NCBI GenBank assembly: GCA_003522805.1 | Contig: DPIB01000109.1 | Span: 1-11,925 of the forward strand | Reading direction: 5' to 3' | From: Fervidobacterium sp. | GTDB lineage: Bacteria; Thermotogota; Thermotogae; Thermotogales; Fervidobacteriaceae | Length of the DNA stretch: 11,925 nt | Part shown: one piece after another, positions 1 through 7,302 of the stretch | Layout: each line of letters begins with the position of its first letter | Numbering within the stretch: position 1 is the stretch's first letter | The notes under the pieces: generated by a model | What the model saw: only the letters and a program-made list of their open reading frames with translations | What the model was told of the DNA's origin: nothing | Database searches by the model: none | Translations under genes and position numbers: made by a program

Positions 1-72
1 TCGCCGATTAATGATGAAATTATTAACCGTTTTTCTCATTATCATATACTCTGTCTTAAGTTCTGGAATCAT
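1..72 (-). CDS. Possible 5' end of an unidentified gene, cut by the window edge
   Basis: On the minus strand an ATG at base 72 opens a frame that stays free of stops for 24 codons to the window edge; the other two minus frames are closed here. The peptide begins MIPELKTEYM and is not recognisable. It starts 11 bases after the radical SAM gene ends, on the same strand, so it could be the next gene of that operon. No clear Shine-Dalgarno precedes the ATG, and in-frame ATGs at codons 10 and 12 are alternative starts. The stretch is short enough for an open frame to occur by chance. Confidence 0.27.
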   Translation of the reverse strand, partial: MIPELKTEYMIMRKTVNNFIINRR

Positions 73-83
73 TGTATGACACT

Positions 84-1439
84 TTAAAGTTCTCGCCTCT
101 TAATTCTAGCATATTCTTTCAATTTTTGTATCTGGTCAAATGTCATATTATTCCACCAGTATGGTAGAACTGTATTATTTAATATCACCGGATCTTCGAG
201 TCCGGTTAACCACCCCTTGTTTATCAAGTCTATCCATATATCTGTACCAACTATTGGAGTAAATTCGTTCAATGAATAGTCTATCCCAACTGAAGTACAG
301 ACATCAATTGCATCTTCTACGTCTTTCACTTGCTGTTCTGGTAGATTTACCATTATATATGCACTAACTTCTTTGTGAGCGAATCCAGATAATCTCAATA
401 TATTAGCTGCTCTAATCAGATCTTCATCCCTTACTTTTCCGCCGGTCGTATCCTGCAATTTACCAGTTGTTTCATAGCCAAGTTTTATGGTCTTAAAATT
501 CGCTTCATACATCAAATCAGATATCTCTTGAGTTAGCAGTCTGGCGTGTATACCGTTTGGCAAATGGAATCTAAATTCCTTGTTCAAATTCCGTGCAATG
601 ATTTCTTTCAAAATCAACTTGAAATGTGTTTGTGCGTTTATCAGTATTGCATCATCAAAGAAAACTATGTCTTTTACAGCATACATTTTTGAAAATCTCT
701 CTATTTCCTCCATCACATTCTCAACGGGTTTGAATTTCATTCTTTCCCAATTCCTGTGTGCTATACAATAAGTACAGTTGTAGGGACAACCCAATGTTGT
801 AATCAACACCAAATATCCTATATTATCATACAGTTCATAAGCAGGAGATAAATTCAAGAACCAGTCGATGCCTACCTCAGGAAGGCTCCAACCGAATAAA
901 TTGTTTAGATATCTCGGAAGATAGCCAAGGTCCGTCCCTGCGAATATATGTGCACCACTTTTGGTTGCCAGGTGCGGTTGGTTACGTACAAAAAAACCAC
1001 CGAGCACGACTGGAACTCCAAGTTCTTCTTTGATAACTTTTATCGTATCAAAATATCCAGGATACCAGTAGGTGAGAGTAGAGGTTACAAAAGCTACATC
1101 AACATTTCCGTTATCTTTTATCTCTCGTAATTTCTCTCTAAATAATCCTTCTGGCATCCCATATCTTTTATATCTTCTAGGCACAAAGCTCAGCACAACA
1201 GGTTTTTCAATCTCTGTATAGGGGAACTTCCCTGTTCCATAATATTTGTCTTTTGGTACTTTGGTATGCTCAGCAAGTTTAGGGTTGTGTCTATTCATAA
1301 GGTCTATAAGTTGAACTTCTACGCCAAGATGTTTCAAAAAACTAGCTACGTAAAGCAACCCAACCGGTTTAAGCCAAAAATCATATGCTGCAAAATCTTC
1401 TATCCAAGGATTAACAAGTAGTATTCTCTTGTTCCTCAT
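84..1439 (-). CDS. Radical SAM protein with N-terminal B12-binding-like domain
   Basis: Predicted 451-residue cytoplasmic radical SAM enzyme; the substrate is unknown. The cluster motif CPYNCTYC supplies the three cysteines (C218, C222, C225) that bind the [4Fe-4S] cluster used to cleave S-adenosylmethionine. Downstream, a barrel-like region carries FFDDA (260-264), LPNGIHA (293-299) and LGYETTG (320-326), the usual order in this superfamily. Residues 1-200 resemble the Rossmann-like B12-binding domain often placed ahead of radical SAM cores: KRILLVNP at the start and GVPVVLGG near 141-148. The DxHxxG motif that ligates cobalt in base-off cobalamin binders is not visible, so cobalamin binding is uncertain. 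The ATG lies inside coaX and overlaps it by 29 bases. Its own ribosome binding site is weak (GAGGG about a dozen bases upstream), which suggests translational coupling to coaX. Methyltransferase, methylthiotransferase and other oxidoreductase roles all remain open. Confidence 0.88.
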   Translation of the reverse strand: MRNKRILLVNPWIEDFAAYDFWLKPVGLLYVASFLKHLGVEVQLIDLMNRHNPKLAEHTKVPKDKYYGTGKFPYTEIEKPVVLSFVPRRYKRYGMPEGLFREKLREIKDNGNVDVAFVTSTLTYWYPGYFDTIKVIKEELGVPVVLGGFFVRNQPHLATKSGAHIFAGTDLGYLPRYLNNLFGWSLPEVGIDWFLNLSPAYELYDNIGYLVLITTLGCPYNCTYCIAHRNWERMKFKPVENVMEEIERFSKMYAVKDIVFFDDAILINAQTHFKLILKEIIARNLNKEFRFHLPNGIHARLLTQEISDLMYEANFKTIKLGYETTGKLQDTTGGKVRDEDLIRAANILRLSGFAHKEVSAYIMVNLPEQQVKDVEDAIDVCTSVGIDYSLNEFTPIVGTDIWIDLINKGWLTGLEDPVILNNTVLPYWWNNMTFDQIQKLKEYARIKRREL

Positions 1440-2166
1440 AAAAATAATACATCCCTCTTAGTGTAAGGTCTTTGTCTATAATTCCTTCAACAACATCACT
1501 TGCGTATACTGCTTGACCACCTGTATGTATTACTACAGGAGCCTGTGAATATTGGTATTTTATGTTCTCCAATAAGTATCTTATGGCTCCAACTGTTGCA
1601 TTTATCGTACCAATACGCACGTTTGATTCCGTGTCTTTTCCTATGAATCCATCGTACGGTTTTATTTCCACTTCCGGCAATTTCGCTGTCCCTCTAAAAA
1701 GTGCATCAATCATCATCGAGAATCCAGGTAATATGGCGCCACCTTCGTACTTACCTTCTCTAAGTACTTCTATTGTAATTGCAGTTCCATAGTCTATAAC
1801 TATGCAGTTTTCCCCATAATCTCTGTGTGCGGCAATTACATCACAGATTCTGTCAGCACCTATCTCTTGTGGATAGTTGACGTTCCAGATTATCTTATCA
1901 TAGTCTTGTGTATTGACGAAACATACTTCACCATTTCCGTATTTACTTGCAAAGTATTCAAATATCACATTTACCGAAGGTACCACAGATGAAACAACAA
2001 GCGGGATTTTATTTATCCTCTCTCCGTATAGTATTCTCAAAAAAACGTATAGTTCATCTTCTGTCTCATACTTCTTCGTTGATATTCTATATTCTTCAAA
2101 ATGTTTGCCACCTTCAGTCAGTGCTACAGTTGTGTGAGTATTCCCAACATCGAATAGTAAAAGCAT
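1411..2166 (-). CDS. coaX: Type III pantothenate kinase
   Basis: Phosphorylates pantothenate with ATP to 4'-phosphopantothenate, the first step of coenzyme A synthesis, in the cytoplasm. The family belongs to the ASKHA fold and, unlike type I kinases, is generally not feedback-inhibited by CoA and needs a monovalent cation. Seen here: the N-terminal phosphate loop DVGNT (6-10), GADR (103-106) in the pantothenate-binding region, the second phosphate-loop motif DYGTA (125-129), GGAILPG (142-148), and HTGG (214-217) near the C terminus. At 251 residues it has the usual family length with no missing block. The ATG at 2166 has a good ribosome binding site (GAGGTGA, about 7 bases upstream). It lies 117 bases after the HD-domain gene, with a terminator between them, and overlaps the radical SAM gene by 29 bases. 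I found no convincing promoter in the gap, so its transcription may depend on read-through or on a weak promoter. Confidence 0.95.
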   Translation of the reverse strand: MLLLFDVGNTHTTVALTEGGKHFEEYRISTKKYETEDELYVFLRILYGERINKIPLVVSSVVPSVNVIFEYFASKYGNGEVCFVNTQDYDKIIWNVNYPQEIGADRICDVIAAHRDYGENCIVIDYGTAITIEVLREGKYEGGAILPGFSMMIDALFRGTAKLPEVEIKPYDGFIGKDTESNVRIGTINATVGAIRYLLENIKYQYSQAPVVIHTGGQAVYASDVVEGIIDKDLTLRGMYYFYEEQENTTC

Positions 2167-2230
2167 GATTTCTTCACCTCATTTGTCCTACACTTGAAGA
2201 CATCGAAGATATCGAAAGATAACAAAACAC

Positions 2231-2254
2231 AAAAAAAGTGGTCACTAAGGCCAC
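2231..2254 (-). terminator. Rho-independent terminator after the HD-domain gene
   Basis: On the minus strand GTGGCC pairs with GACCAC (one G-T pair) around a 5-base loop (TTAGT), and seven T residues follow directly, then a T-rich tail. It lies 30 bases past the HD-domain stop codon and before coaX. The 6-bp stem is short, so termination may be partial and let some transcript enter coaX. Confidence 0.75.
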
Positions 2255-2283
2255 ACATTTTGTTGAGAACCTGTAATTTCACA

Positions 2284-3780
2284 TCACCATCTAGTGGTTA
2301 TTTCCATAGTTGTTTCTGGGAGTATCTTGTATTTATCGAGTATTTCTCTGATATCTTTTGTAACGTATATCCGCACAATTTGAATTAGGTTGTTCTTCAT
2401 GAAATTGTAAGCTGGGTACTGCCGAACATATTCTTCAAATGTCATAATGTGATTTTTCTTCAATATGTATATGTTACTTCTTAAGAACTCTTCCGGATGC
2501 ACAACTGTCAATTTGTATGGTGTATCGATTTTGAATACTTCATCAAAATTCCCTACTATGTGAATTATAGATTTCTTATCTTCCTCATCGGCAACTTCTA
2601 CGGAGCGTTCAAGTCTAAGCCTTATTTTCTGTAACAAGTCTGCCGCGATTCCTTGACTTACAAACGTTGGGTCGACACCTTCTATTGAGAACGGTGTTTC
2701 AAGTACCATTTTCCAAAGAGTTCTTGATTTCAATCTTTCCACTATCTCGTAGGCCATGACTATATCAAGCTCAAGTGGTTCCAAATCCATTTCATATTTT
2801 AGTAGGCTTTCCCTTGTTTCTTCTCCACCACCGTATTGCTCAACTAACTCAAAAAACCTAAACGTTACTTCGTTGATGATTGTTTGGTCGGTCAGTTCCA
2901 AAAAAGTCTCGATGTTCATAACCCTTTCGTCAAGCCTAAGTGCCTTGTAAGAAAGCTCGAGCAATTCCTGAATCATCATATCTGCCGCACGGGATGTCTT
3001 GTGAAAATAGACATTCTTGTACATCATGAACCGCCCGAAAAGAATTGTATAAATCTCGTCTACTACTTTTGCATCGTATGCAAGTATTTCTTTGTCGTCC
3101 TTCTTTACGATAGTTGTGTGCCTTACAAGTCTATCTATCGATCCAGTTCCAAATCCCCTCGTTCCTGCATAGTACGAATCTCTAAGCACAAAATCCAATC
3201 GGTCAGCACCGAGTGGACCTTGCACGATGGCAAAATCTATCGTACCACTCTCTTCACCTGCAAAGACTTTTATTATCTCTTCCATAAGCTGTGAGAAATT
3301 GTCAATCATGTTTTCTGAGAGCTCACCTAGAGTCATTTGGAGGTCCTCTTTTACTGCATGTCTAAGATTTTCAGTTAAACTCTCATATTTTTTCAAAAGC
3401 TCGCTGGGAAAATACTCTCTCAATAGCCTTACTCGAAATTCATCGTGACCATCTACAAATCCCAGTTTCTTGTAGACAATGTCATCGAATTGATGACTGA
3501 ATGGTCCATGACCTATATCATGCAATAATCCAGCTAGCCGAAGTATCCTAACCTTATCTGGTGTGTCATAAAGTTGTTCGGCATACGTGCCCGCCAGGTG
3601 CATAACACCAAGAGAGTGCGCAAACCTACTGTGTGTTGCGCCAGGATAAACATATTCTGCCCCCACAAGCTGGCTGAGATATCTCAATCTTTGAACAGCT
3701 TTTGTATCAATGATCAGTATTTCAAGCGGGTAGAGCATTATTTCCGAATATACAGGATCTCTAGAAACTTTGTAATACAA
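2284..3780 (-). CDS. HD-domain phosphohydrolase, dNTP triphosphohydrolase-like (COG1078 type)
   Basis: Predicted soluble metal-dependent phosphohydrolase of the SAMHD1/dGTPase-like HD group, 498 residues. The full metal-binding set H...HD...D is visible: H50 in THSRFAHSLG, H87-D88 in LLHDIGHGPFSH, and D193 in GADRLDF, which matches the VDKWDY aspartate of SAMHD1. H91, H96 and H112 fit the neighbouring catalytic and substrate-pocket histidines. About 300 residues follow the HD core, as is common in COG1078 proteins; I recognise no second domain there. Related enzymes split dNTPs into deoxynucleoside and triphosphate, but this is not shown for this protein. I chose the TTG at 3780 because a near-perfect GGAGGTGA ends 5 bases before it. 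The in-frame GTG at 3789 lies inside that Shine-Dalgarno and cannot be used with it. The gene is first in its transcript and ends in a terminator. Confidence 0.9.
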   Translation of the reverse strand: MYYKVSRDPVYSEIMLYPLEILIIDTKAVQRLRYLSQLVGAEYVYPGATHSRFAHSLGVMHLAGTYAEQLYDTPDKVRILRLAGLLHDIGHGPFSHQFDDIVYKKLGFVDGHDEFRVRLLREYFPSELLKKYESLTENLRHAVKEDLQMTLGELSENMIDNFSQLMEEIIKVFAGEESGTIDFAIVQGPLGADRLDFVLRDSYYAGTRGFGTGSIDRLVRHTTIVKKDDKEILAYDAKVVDEIYTILFGRFMMYKNVYFHKTSRAADMMIQELLELSYKALRLDERVMNIETFLELTDQTIINEVTFRFFELVEQYGGGEETRESLLKYEMDLEPLELDIVMAYEIVERLKSRTLWKMVLETPFSIEGVDPTFVSQGIAADLLQKIRLRLERSVEVADEEDKKSIIHIVGNFDEVFKIDTPYKLTVVHPEEFLRSNIYILKKNHIMTFEEYVRQYPAYNFMKNNLIQIVRIYVTKDIREILDKYKILPETTMEITTRW

Positions 3781-3785
3781 GGTTA

Positions 3786-3793
3786 TCACCTCC
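3786..3793 (-). promoter_or_regulatory. Ribosome binding site that sets the HD-domain gene start at a TTG
   Basis: Minus-strand GGAGGTGA is a full match to the 3' end of bacterial 16S rRNA. Five bases separate it from TTG (3780-3778). The upstream in-frame GTG is part of this motif, so the TTG is the better start. Confidence 0.8.
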
Positions 3794-3800
3794 GGATATT

Positions 3801-3831
3801 ATTTTATCACATATTTATCGAATTTTGTAAA
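3801..3831 (-). promoter_or_regulatory. Candidate sigma-A-type promoter for the HD-domain gene
   Basis: On the minus strand TTTACA (3831-3826) and TAAAAT (3806-3801) each match the -35 and -10 consensus at five of six positions, and the region is A+T-rich. The spacing is 19 bases, longer than the ideal 17, which lowers confidence. The leader to the TTG start would be only about 15-20 bases, just enough for the ribosome binding site. Confidence 0.4.
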
Positions 3832-3868
3832 GATTCTTGTTGTTTTTAAGATACTCTATGAAAATTCC

Positions 3869-3898
3869 TTGCATTCTGTAGTCAGTTTGTTGTATAAT
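3869..3898 (+). promoter_or_regulatory. Promoter of the ABC importer operon
   Basis: A perfect -10 box TATAAT lies at 3893-3898. The best -35 is TTGCAT at 3869-3874 with an 18-base spacer; it matches only the first three consensus bases, so the promoter may need an activator or be of moderate strength. Transcription from about 3905 would give a leader of about 85 bases ahead of the binding-protein gene. Confidence 0.6.
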
Positions 3899-3956
3899 AC
3901 AAATGTAACTCCATGGGGGGTGTAATTGTTAGGAATGCTCACCATTTTTTACTTCT

Positions 3957-3967
3957 TGTGGTCCACA
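3957..3967. promoter_or_regulatory. Small perfect dyad in the importer leader
   Basis: TGTGG-T-CCACA is an inverted repeat of two 5-base arms around a single base, between the predicted transcription start and the ribosome binding site. The one-base centre is too small for an RNA hairpin loop, so if it works at all it is more likely a DNA operator half-site pair. A dyad this short is also plausible by chance. Confidence 0.2.
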
Positions 3968-3989
3968 CTTCAAAAAGGGAGGGGTTCGT

Positions 3990-5810
3990 GTGAAAAAGGC
4001 AGTTTTTCTATTTTTGTTGACTTTTGCTATTGCGGTATTTGCGGTTCAGGTTAACTACGGTATTTTTGAAGACATAACTACAACAAACGTTTGGAACTTA
4101 CTCGGTTCAGGTTCAACTTCCTACAACTTTGCTGTTCAGCTCTGGAAATATCCTTCCTTATTCGGTATGAACAAAGAAGGACAGATCATACCGGCTGCGG
4201 CTACCGACATACCACCGATAGTCAAAGAAGGAAACATGTACACAGTAACGGTGAAATTGAGAAGAGACATGCGCTGGTCAAATGGTGCACCATTCACAGC
4301 AGATGATGTCGTCTTCACGTACAACACAATACAAGGCATGCAGATCCCTGGAGGTAATTGGTCTGGCGTATACGAACCAGCAAAGATCGAGAAGATCGAT
4401 ACTTGGACTGTGAAATTCTACTTTAAAGAGAAGAAAACGATGACGATATACTACGATTCACTCATGGCAGCAATCGTATGCAGTAATTACTGGAAACCAA
4501 TCGTAGATAAGGCGAAAAAACAACCTGATCCAGTAAAATGGTTACTCGCACAAGAAGTCATAGACCCAGGAATAACATCACTTAACATCGGAAAGATTGA
4601 AAAGAGTGCGTTTGTGCAGATTGTAAAAGCAGTACCAAATGACAAGTATTGGCAATACGGTGAAAAGCAAATCTATTACAAAAACGGCGGATTTACGATC
4701 ACCAATCCAAAGACAGGTTTCAAGTGGTCAACAACAGATCCGAAGCCTGCCGGAGCTGTTGACCTTGAGGTTGTCAATGGCCCATTCGTTGATACGATCG
4801 TCTACAAAATATTTGGAAATAAGCAAGTCGCAATTCAAGCACTTTTAACAGGCGATATCGATTATATATTCAACCCAGTTGGCATAACTGCAGGTGAGGC
4901 AGAACAACTGAAAGGTCAGAAAAACATCAAAGTTGTATCAAACCCACAACTTGGTTTCAGATTCCTTGCTTTCAACATGAGAAAATTTCCGATGAACATT
5001 AAAGAGTTCAGACAGGCTTTGGCAGCTTTGATAGATCGTGATTTCATATGCAACCAAGTACTACAAGGCAGAGCAATTCCACTTGCAACTCCGATACCAC
5101 CTGCGAATAGCTTCTGGTACAACTCTTCAGTCAAGACCGTTGGTGAAGGGCTCAGCTTGGGTGAAAGATATGCACTTGCAATTAGCTTGCTCAAAAAGGC
5201 TGGATTCAAATGGGATACAGAACCTGTCATCGATACAAAAGACGCGAAGAACCCTGTCAAAACAGTCGGTAAAGGTTTAAAGGGACCAGATGGTAAGCTA
5301 GTCCCAACATTGACACTCATGTCACCTGGTATGGACTACGACCCGATGAGAGCACAGACAGCCATGTACATCGAACAATGGGCAAAGAACATCGGTATGC
5401 CTATCAACCTTAAACTCACAGATTTCAACGAAATCAGCACAAAAGTATTCGACGAAGTTGATTTCGATATGTTCATACTCGGTTGGGGAATTCCTCGGGT
5501 TCCAACGTATTTCAAAGACTTCTGGCACAGCTCACAGATGGCTCCAGAAGGATTCAATGTCCCAGGATATGCCAATCCTGAATTTGATGCACTTATCGAC
5601 GAGTTCGAATATGCTGACAATTTCGATCAAGCAAGAAAAGCCATTATCGAAGCTCAGCAGATACTTGCGGACGACCTACCATATATTATTCTCTTCACAA
5701 ACCCAATGGTGGAAGCTTACAGAACAACGATACAGTTCCCGTTTGACAATGTACTTGATGGTATCCAAGGCTACTATGGGCTCCCAGAAAATGTAAAGAG
5801 AGTACAATAA
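3990..5810 (+). CDS. ABC importer solute-binding protein, family 5 (DppA/OppA type)
   Basis: Extracytoplasmic binding protein that captures the solute and delivers it to the two permeases encoded downstream; 606 residues. The N terminus is a classic Sec signal peptide (MKK, then a hydrophobic run, cleavage probably after A18 in AVFA). There is no lipobox cysteine, so it should be a soluble protein between membrane and toga. Family-5 (SBP_bac_5) hallmarks follow: a MRWSNGAPFTADDVVFTYN block near residue 90, where substrate-binding domain I is conserved, FLAFNMRKFPM in the middle, GLKGPDGKLVPTLTL near 430, and the late DFDMFILGWG block. The GTG start has GGGAGGGG 5 bases upstream. It is the first gene of the five-gene operon and is followed by a strong hairpin. 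Characterised Thermotogales family-5 proteins include sugar binders as well as peptide binders, so the ligand cannot be named from sequence alone. Confidence 0.93.
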   Translation: MKKAVFLFLLTFAIAVFAVQVNYGIFEDITTTNVWNLLGSGSTSYNFAVQLWKYPSLFGMNKEGQIIPAAATDIPPIVKEGNMYTVTVKLRRDMRWSNGAPFTADDVVFTYNTIQGMQIPGGNWSGVYEPAKIEKIDTWTVKFYFKEKKTMTIYYDSLMAAIVCSNYWKPIVDKAKKQPDPVKWLLAQEVIDPGITSLNIGKIEKSAFVQIVKAVPNDKYWQYGEKQIYYKNGGFTITNPKTGFKWSTTDPKPAGAVDLEVVNGPFVDTIVYKIFGNKQVAIQALLTGDIDYIFNPVGITAGEAEQLKGQKNIKVVSNPQLGFRFLAFNMRKFPMNIKEFRQALAALIDRDFICNQVLQGRAIPLATPIPPANSFWYNSSVKTVGEGLSLGERYALAISLLKKAGFKWDTEPVIDTKDAKNPVKTVGKGLKGPDGKLVPTLTLMSPGMDYDPMRAQTAMYIEQWAKNIGMPINLKLTDFNEISTKVFDEVDFDMFILGWGIPRVPTYFKDFWHSSQMAPEGFNVPGYANPEFDALIDEFEYADNFDQARKAIIEAQQILADDLPYIILFTNPMVEAYRTTIQFPFDNVLDGIQGYYGLPENVKRVQ

Positions 5811-5832
5811 TTCTTAGAAAAGATTTCCTTGA

Positions 5833-5854
5833 AATCCCCCCGTAAGGGGGGATT
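5833..5854 (+). terminator. GC hairpin with GNRA loop after the binding-protein gene
   Basis: AATCCCCCC and GGGGGGATT form a perfect 9-bp stem closed by a GTAA tetraloop, a member of the very stable GNRA class. Only a mixed ATTATTGGAT follows instead of a T run, so it is a weak or partial terminator at best. Its other likely role is to protect the 3' end of the binding-protein message from exonucleases. Either role would give more binding protein than permease, as is usual in such operons. Confidence 0.65.
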
Positions 5855-5882
5855 ATTGGATATGTATAAATCGGATTTTCCA

Positions 5883-5888
5883 AAGGAG
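5883..5888 (+). promoter_or_regulatory. Ribosome binding site of the DppB-type permease
   Basis: AAGGAG lies 8 bases before the ATG at 5897. The in-frame GTG at 5891 is only 2 bases away from it, too close, so the ATG is the better start. Confidence 0.65.
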
Positions 5889-5896
5889 AGGTGAAG

Positions 5897-7279
5897 ATGA
5901 CGAAGGCCTTAATAATAACCATTTTTGGAGTTATTATCCCCGCAATAGGGGTGATTTGTTCACTCTGGAAAGGGAAGAAACCAATCAATTACATTTTTCT
6001 GGCGATTTCTCTTGCACTATATTATGGCGCACTTTTCAATGTCAAATACTTGTACCTTTTTAGTCCGAGATTTAACTACATCATTGCTCCTTTGATATAC
6101 TTCTATGGTTTTGACCTGCCTGGCTTAGCAAAGTTCATTAGAAATAGGATGGCTCAAATAGTTTTATTGCTGGTGATATACGTTACCGTAGTTTTCTTCA
6201 TATTCCTTGCAATGCCTGGAGACTACACTACGAAATTCCTCGATCCGAAATTGATGAAAAACCCCGAAATGTATGAAAGGATGAAACATCTCTTTGGTGT
6301 TGATGATCCATGGTATGTGAAGTATTATAAACACATGAAGAACTTCTTTAATCTTGAAATGGGAGTATCGTTCAGCGAATATCCAAGAGCAGTTGAAGAT
6401 ATCATAGCTGAAAGATTGCCACGTACGTTGTTCTTATTCTTGGCAAGTTCGATCTTGTCTTTCTTGCTTGGATTCGATCTAGGGAAAAGAATCGCATGGA
6501 AGAGGGGTGGATTAGCAGACAAAACAGCTACACTTGTTGGAATTGTCTTTTGGACGATATTCACTCCATTCTACATGCTCATAATAATATGGCTTTTCTC
6601 TGTCACTTTGAAGTGGTTCCCGCTGTCTGGGTTCATCACTCCTTCAAAGTGGTTCGATGCACCTTTTAGTGCTCAGAACGTTTTTGTAAAACTACTTTGG
6701 ACAGAACTATTCCTATTAATTTCGTGGTTAATTGGCATCACCATATCCGGACAGTTAAAAACAATTAAATCAAAAAAGACAGCTATCTGGTCTTCTGTCA
6801 TTGCAGGCGCTGCCATTTCAGTTCTTTACTGGGCTACAAATGGTATGGGGAGTTATGCATTAGATATCATTTATCACCTTGCCTTACCTGTGCTATCACT
6901 AGTTACATTGGGTTTTGCAGGTGATATGCTAGTTATGAGGGACACTATGCTGGAAGTGATAAGAGAAGACTACATAACAACCGCAAGAGCAAAAGGCCTT
7001 CCTGATAATGTAATCAGAGATAAACATGCTGCACGCACAGCACTTTTACCACTTATGACGAGCTTCGTCATCGGACTTGCATCCACTGTCAGTGGTGGTG
7101 TTATCACCGAGACGATGTTCTCTTGGAAAGGCATGGGCCTCACTTTGCTTGATGCAACTACCGCGCAAGACACCCCATTGGCTATTGGATGCCTTGTATT
7201 TACAGGAATACTGGTCCTTTTTGCGCACCTTGTCGCTGATATATTGTACGCAATCTTAGATCCACGTATAAGGTACTAA
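5897..7279 (+). CDS. ABC importer permease, DppB/OppB type, with extra membrane helices
   Basis: Inner-membrane permease, one half of the channel; 460 residues against about 310-340 for typical members. The canonical part starts near residue 78 (KFIRNR, then the first family helix ending in MPGD). The ATPase-contacting EAA loop is at about 361-386 (TARAKGLPDNVI...LLP), and the family C terminus ends LDPRIRY. Two additions stand out. Three hydrophobic segments (about 3-22, 31-48, 60-73) precede the core. A second hairpin of two helices (about 268-284 and 297-313, joined by a lysine-rich loop) is inserted in the extracytoplasmic loop after FPLSGF. The positive-inside rule puts the N terminus outside and keeps the core topology unchanged, for about 11 helices in all. 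The gene follows the binding-protein gene by 86 bases and precedes the DppC-type gene by 23. Confidence 0.92.
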   Translation: MTKALIITIFGVIIPAIGVICSLWKGKKPINYIFLAISLALYYGALFNVKYLYLFSPRFNYIIAPLIYFYGFDLPGLAKFIRNRMAQIVLLLVIYVTVVFFIFLAMPGDYTTKFLDPKLMKNPEMYERMKHLFGVDDPWYVKYYKHMKNFFNLEMGVSFSEYPRAVEDIIAERLPRTLFLFLASSILSFLLGFDLGKRIAWKRGGLADKTATLVGIVFWTIFTPFYMLIIIWLFSVTLKWFPLSGFITPSKWFDAPFSAQNVFVKLLWTELFLLISWLIGITISGQLKTIKSKKTAIWSSVIAGAAISVLYWATNGMGSYALDIIYHLALPVLSLVTLGFAGDMLVMRDTMLEVIREDYITTARAKGLPDNVIRDKHAARTALLPLMTSFVIGLASTVSGGVITETMFSWKGMGLTLLDATTAQDTPLAIGCLVFTGILVLFAHLVADILYAILDPRIRY

Positions 7280-7290
7280 GGGTCCTAGAA

Positions 7291-7297
7291 GAGGTGA
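7291..7297 (+). promoter_or_regulatory. Ribosome binding site of the DppC-type permease
   Basis: GAGGTGA lies 5 bases before the ATG at 7303. An in-frame GTG at 7294 is inside the motif itself and is rejected as start. Confidence 0.75.
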
Positions 7298-7302
7298 GAT
7301 GG

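Noticed and set aside
2181-2222. Similar short direct repeats (GAAGACATCGAAGATATCGA-like) upstream of coaX
   Set aside because: The copies are short, imperfect and adjacent in low-complexity sequence, with no clear arrangement relative to a promoter.
3926-4054. Short frame in the importer leader (TTG at 3926 or ATG at 3935) running into the binding-protein gene
   Set aside because: The G-rich sequence before it sits only 3 bases from the TTG, the encoded peptide has no run of one regulatory amino acid, and it overlaps the signal-peptide coding region out of frame. Chance is the simpler explanation.
4916-5320. Antisense open frame of 134 codons within the binding-protein gene, and other long antisense frames across the window
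   Set aside because: They lie opposite genes with clear family motifs, lack ribosome binding sites and encode nothing recognisable; they are shadows of the coding strand.
6608-6658. Repeated AAGTGGTTC in the DppB-type gene
   Set aside because: Both copies are coding for Lys-Trp-Phe in a membrane-loop region; a 9-base match in a coding sequence needs no other explanation.
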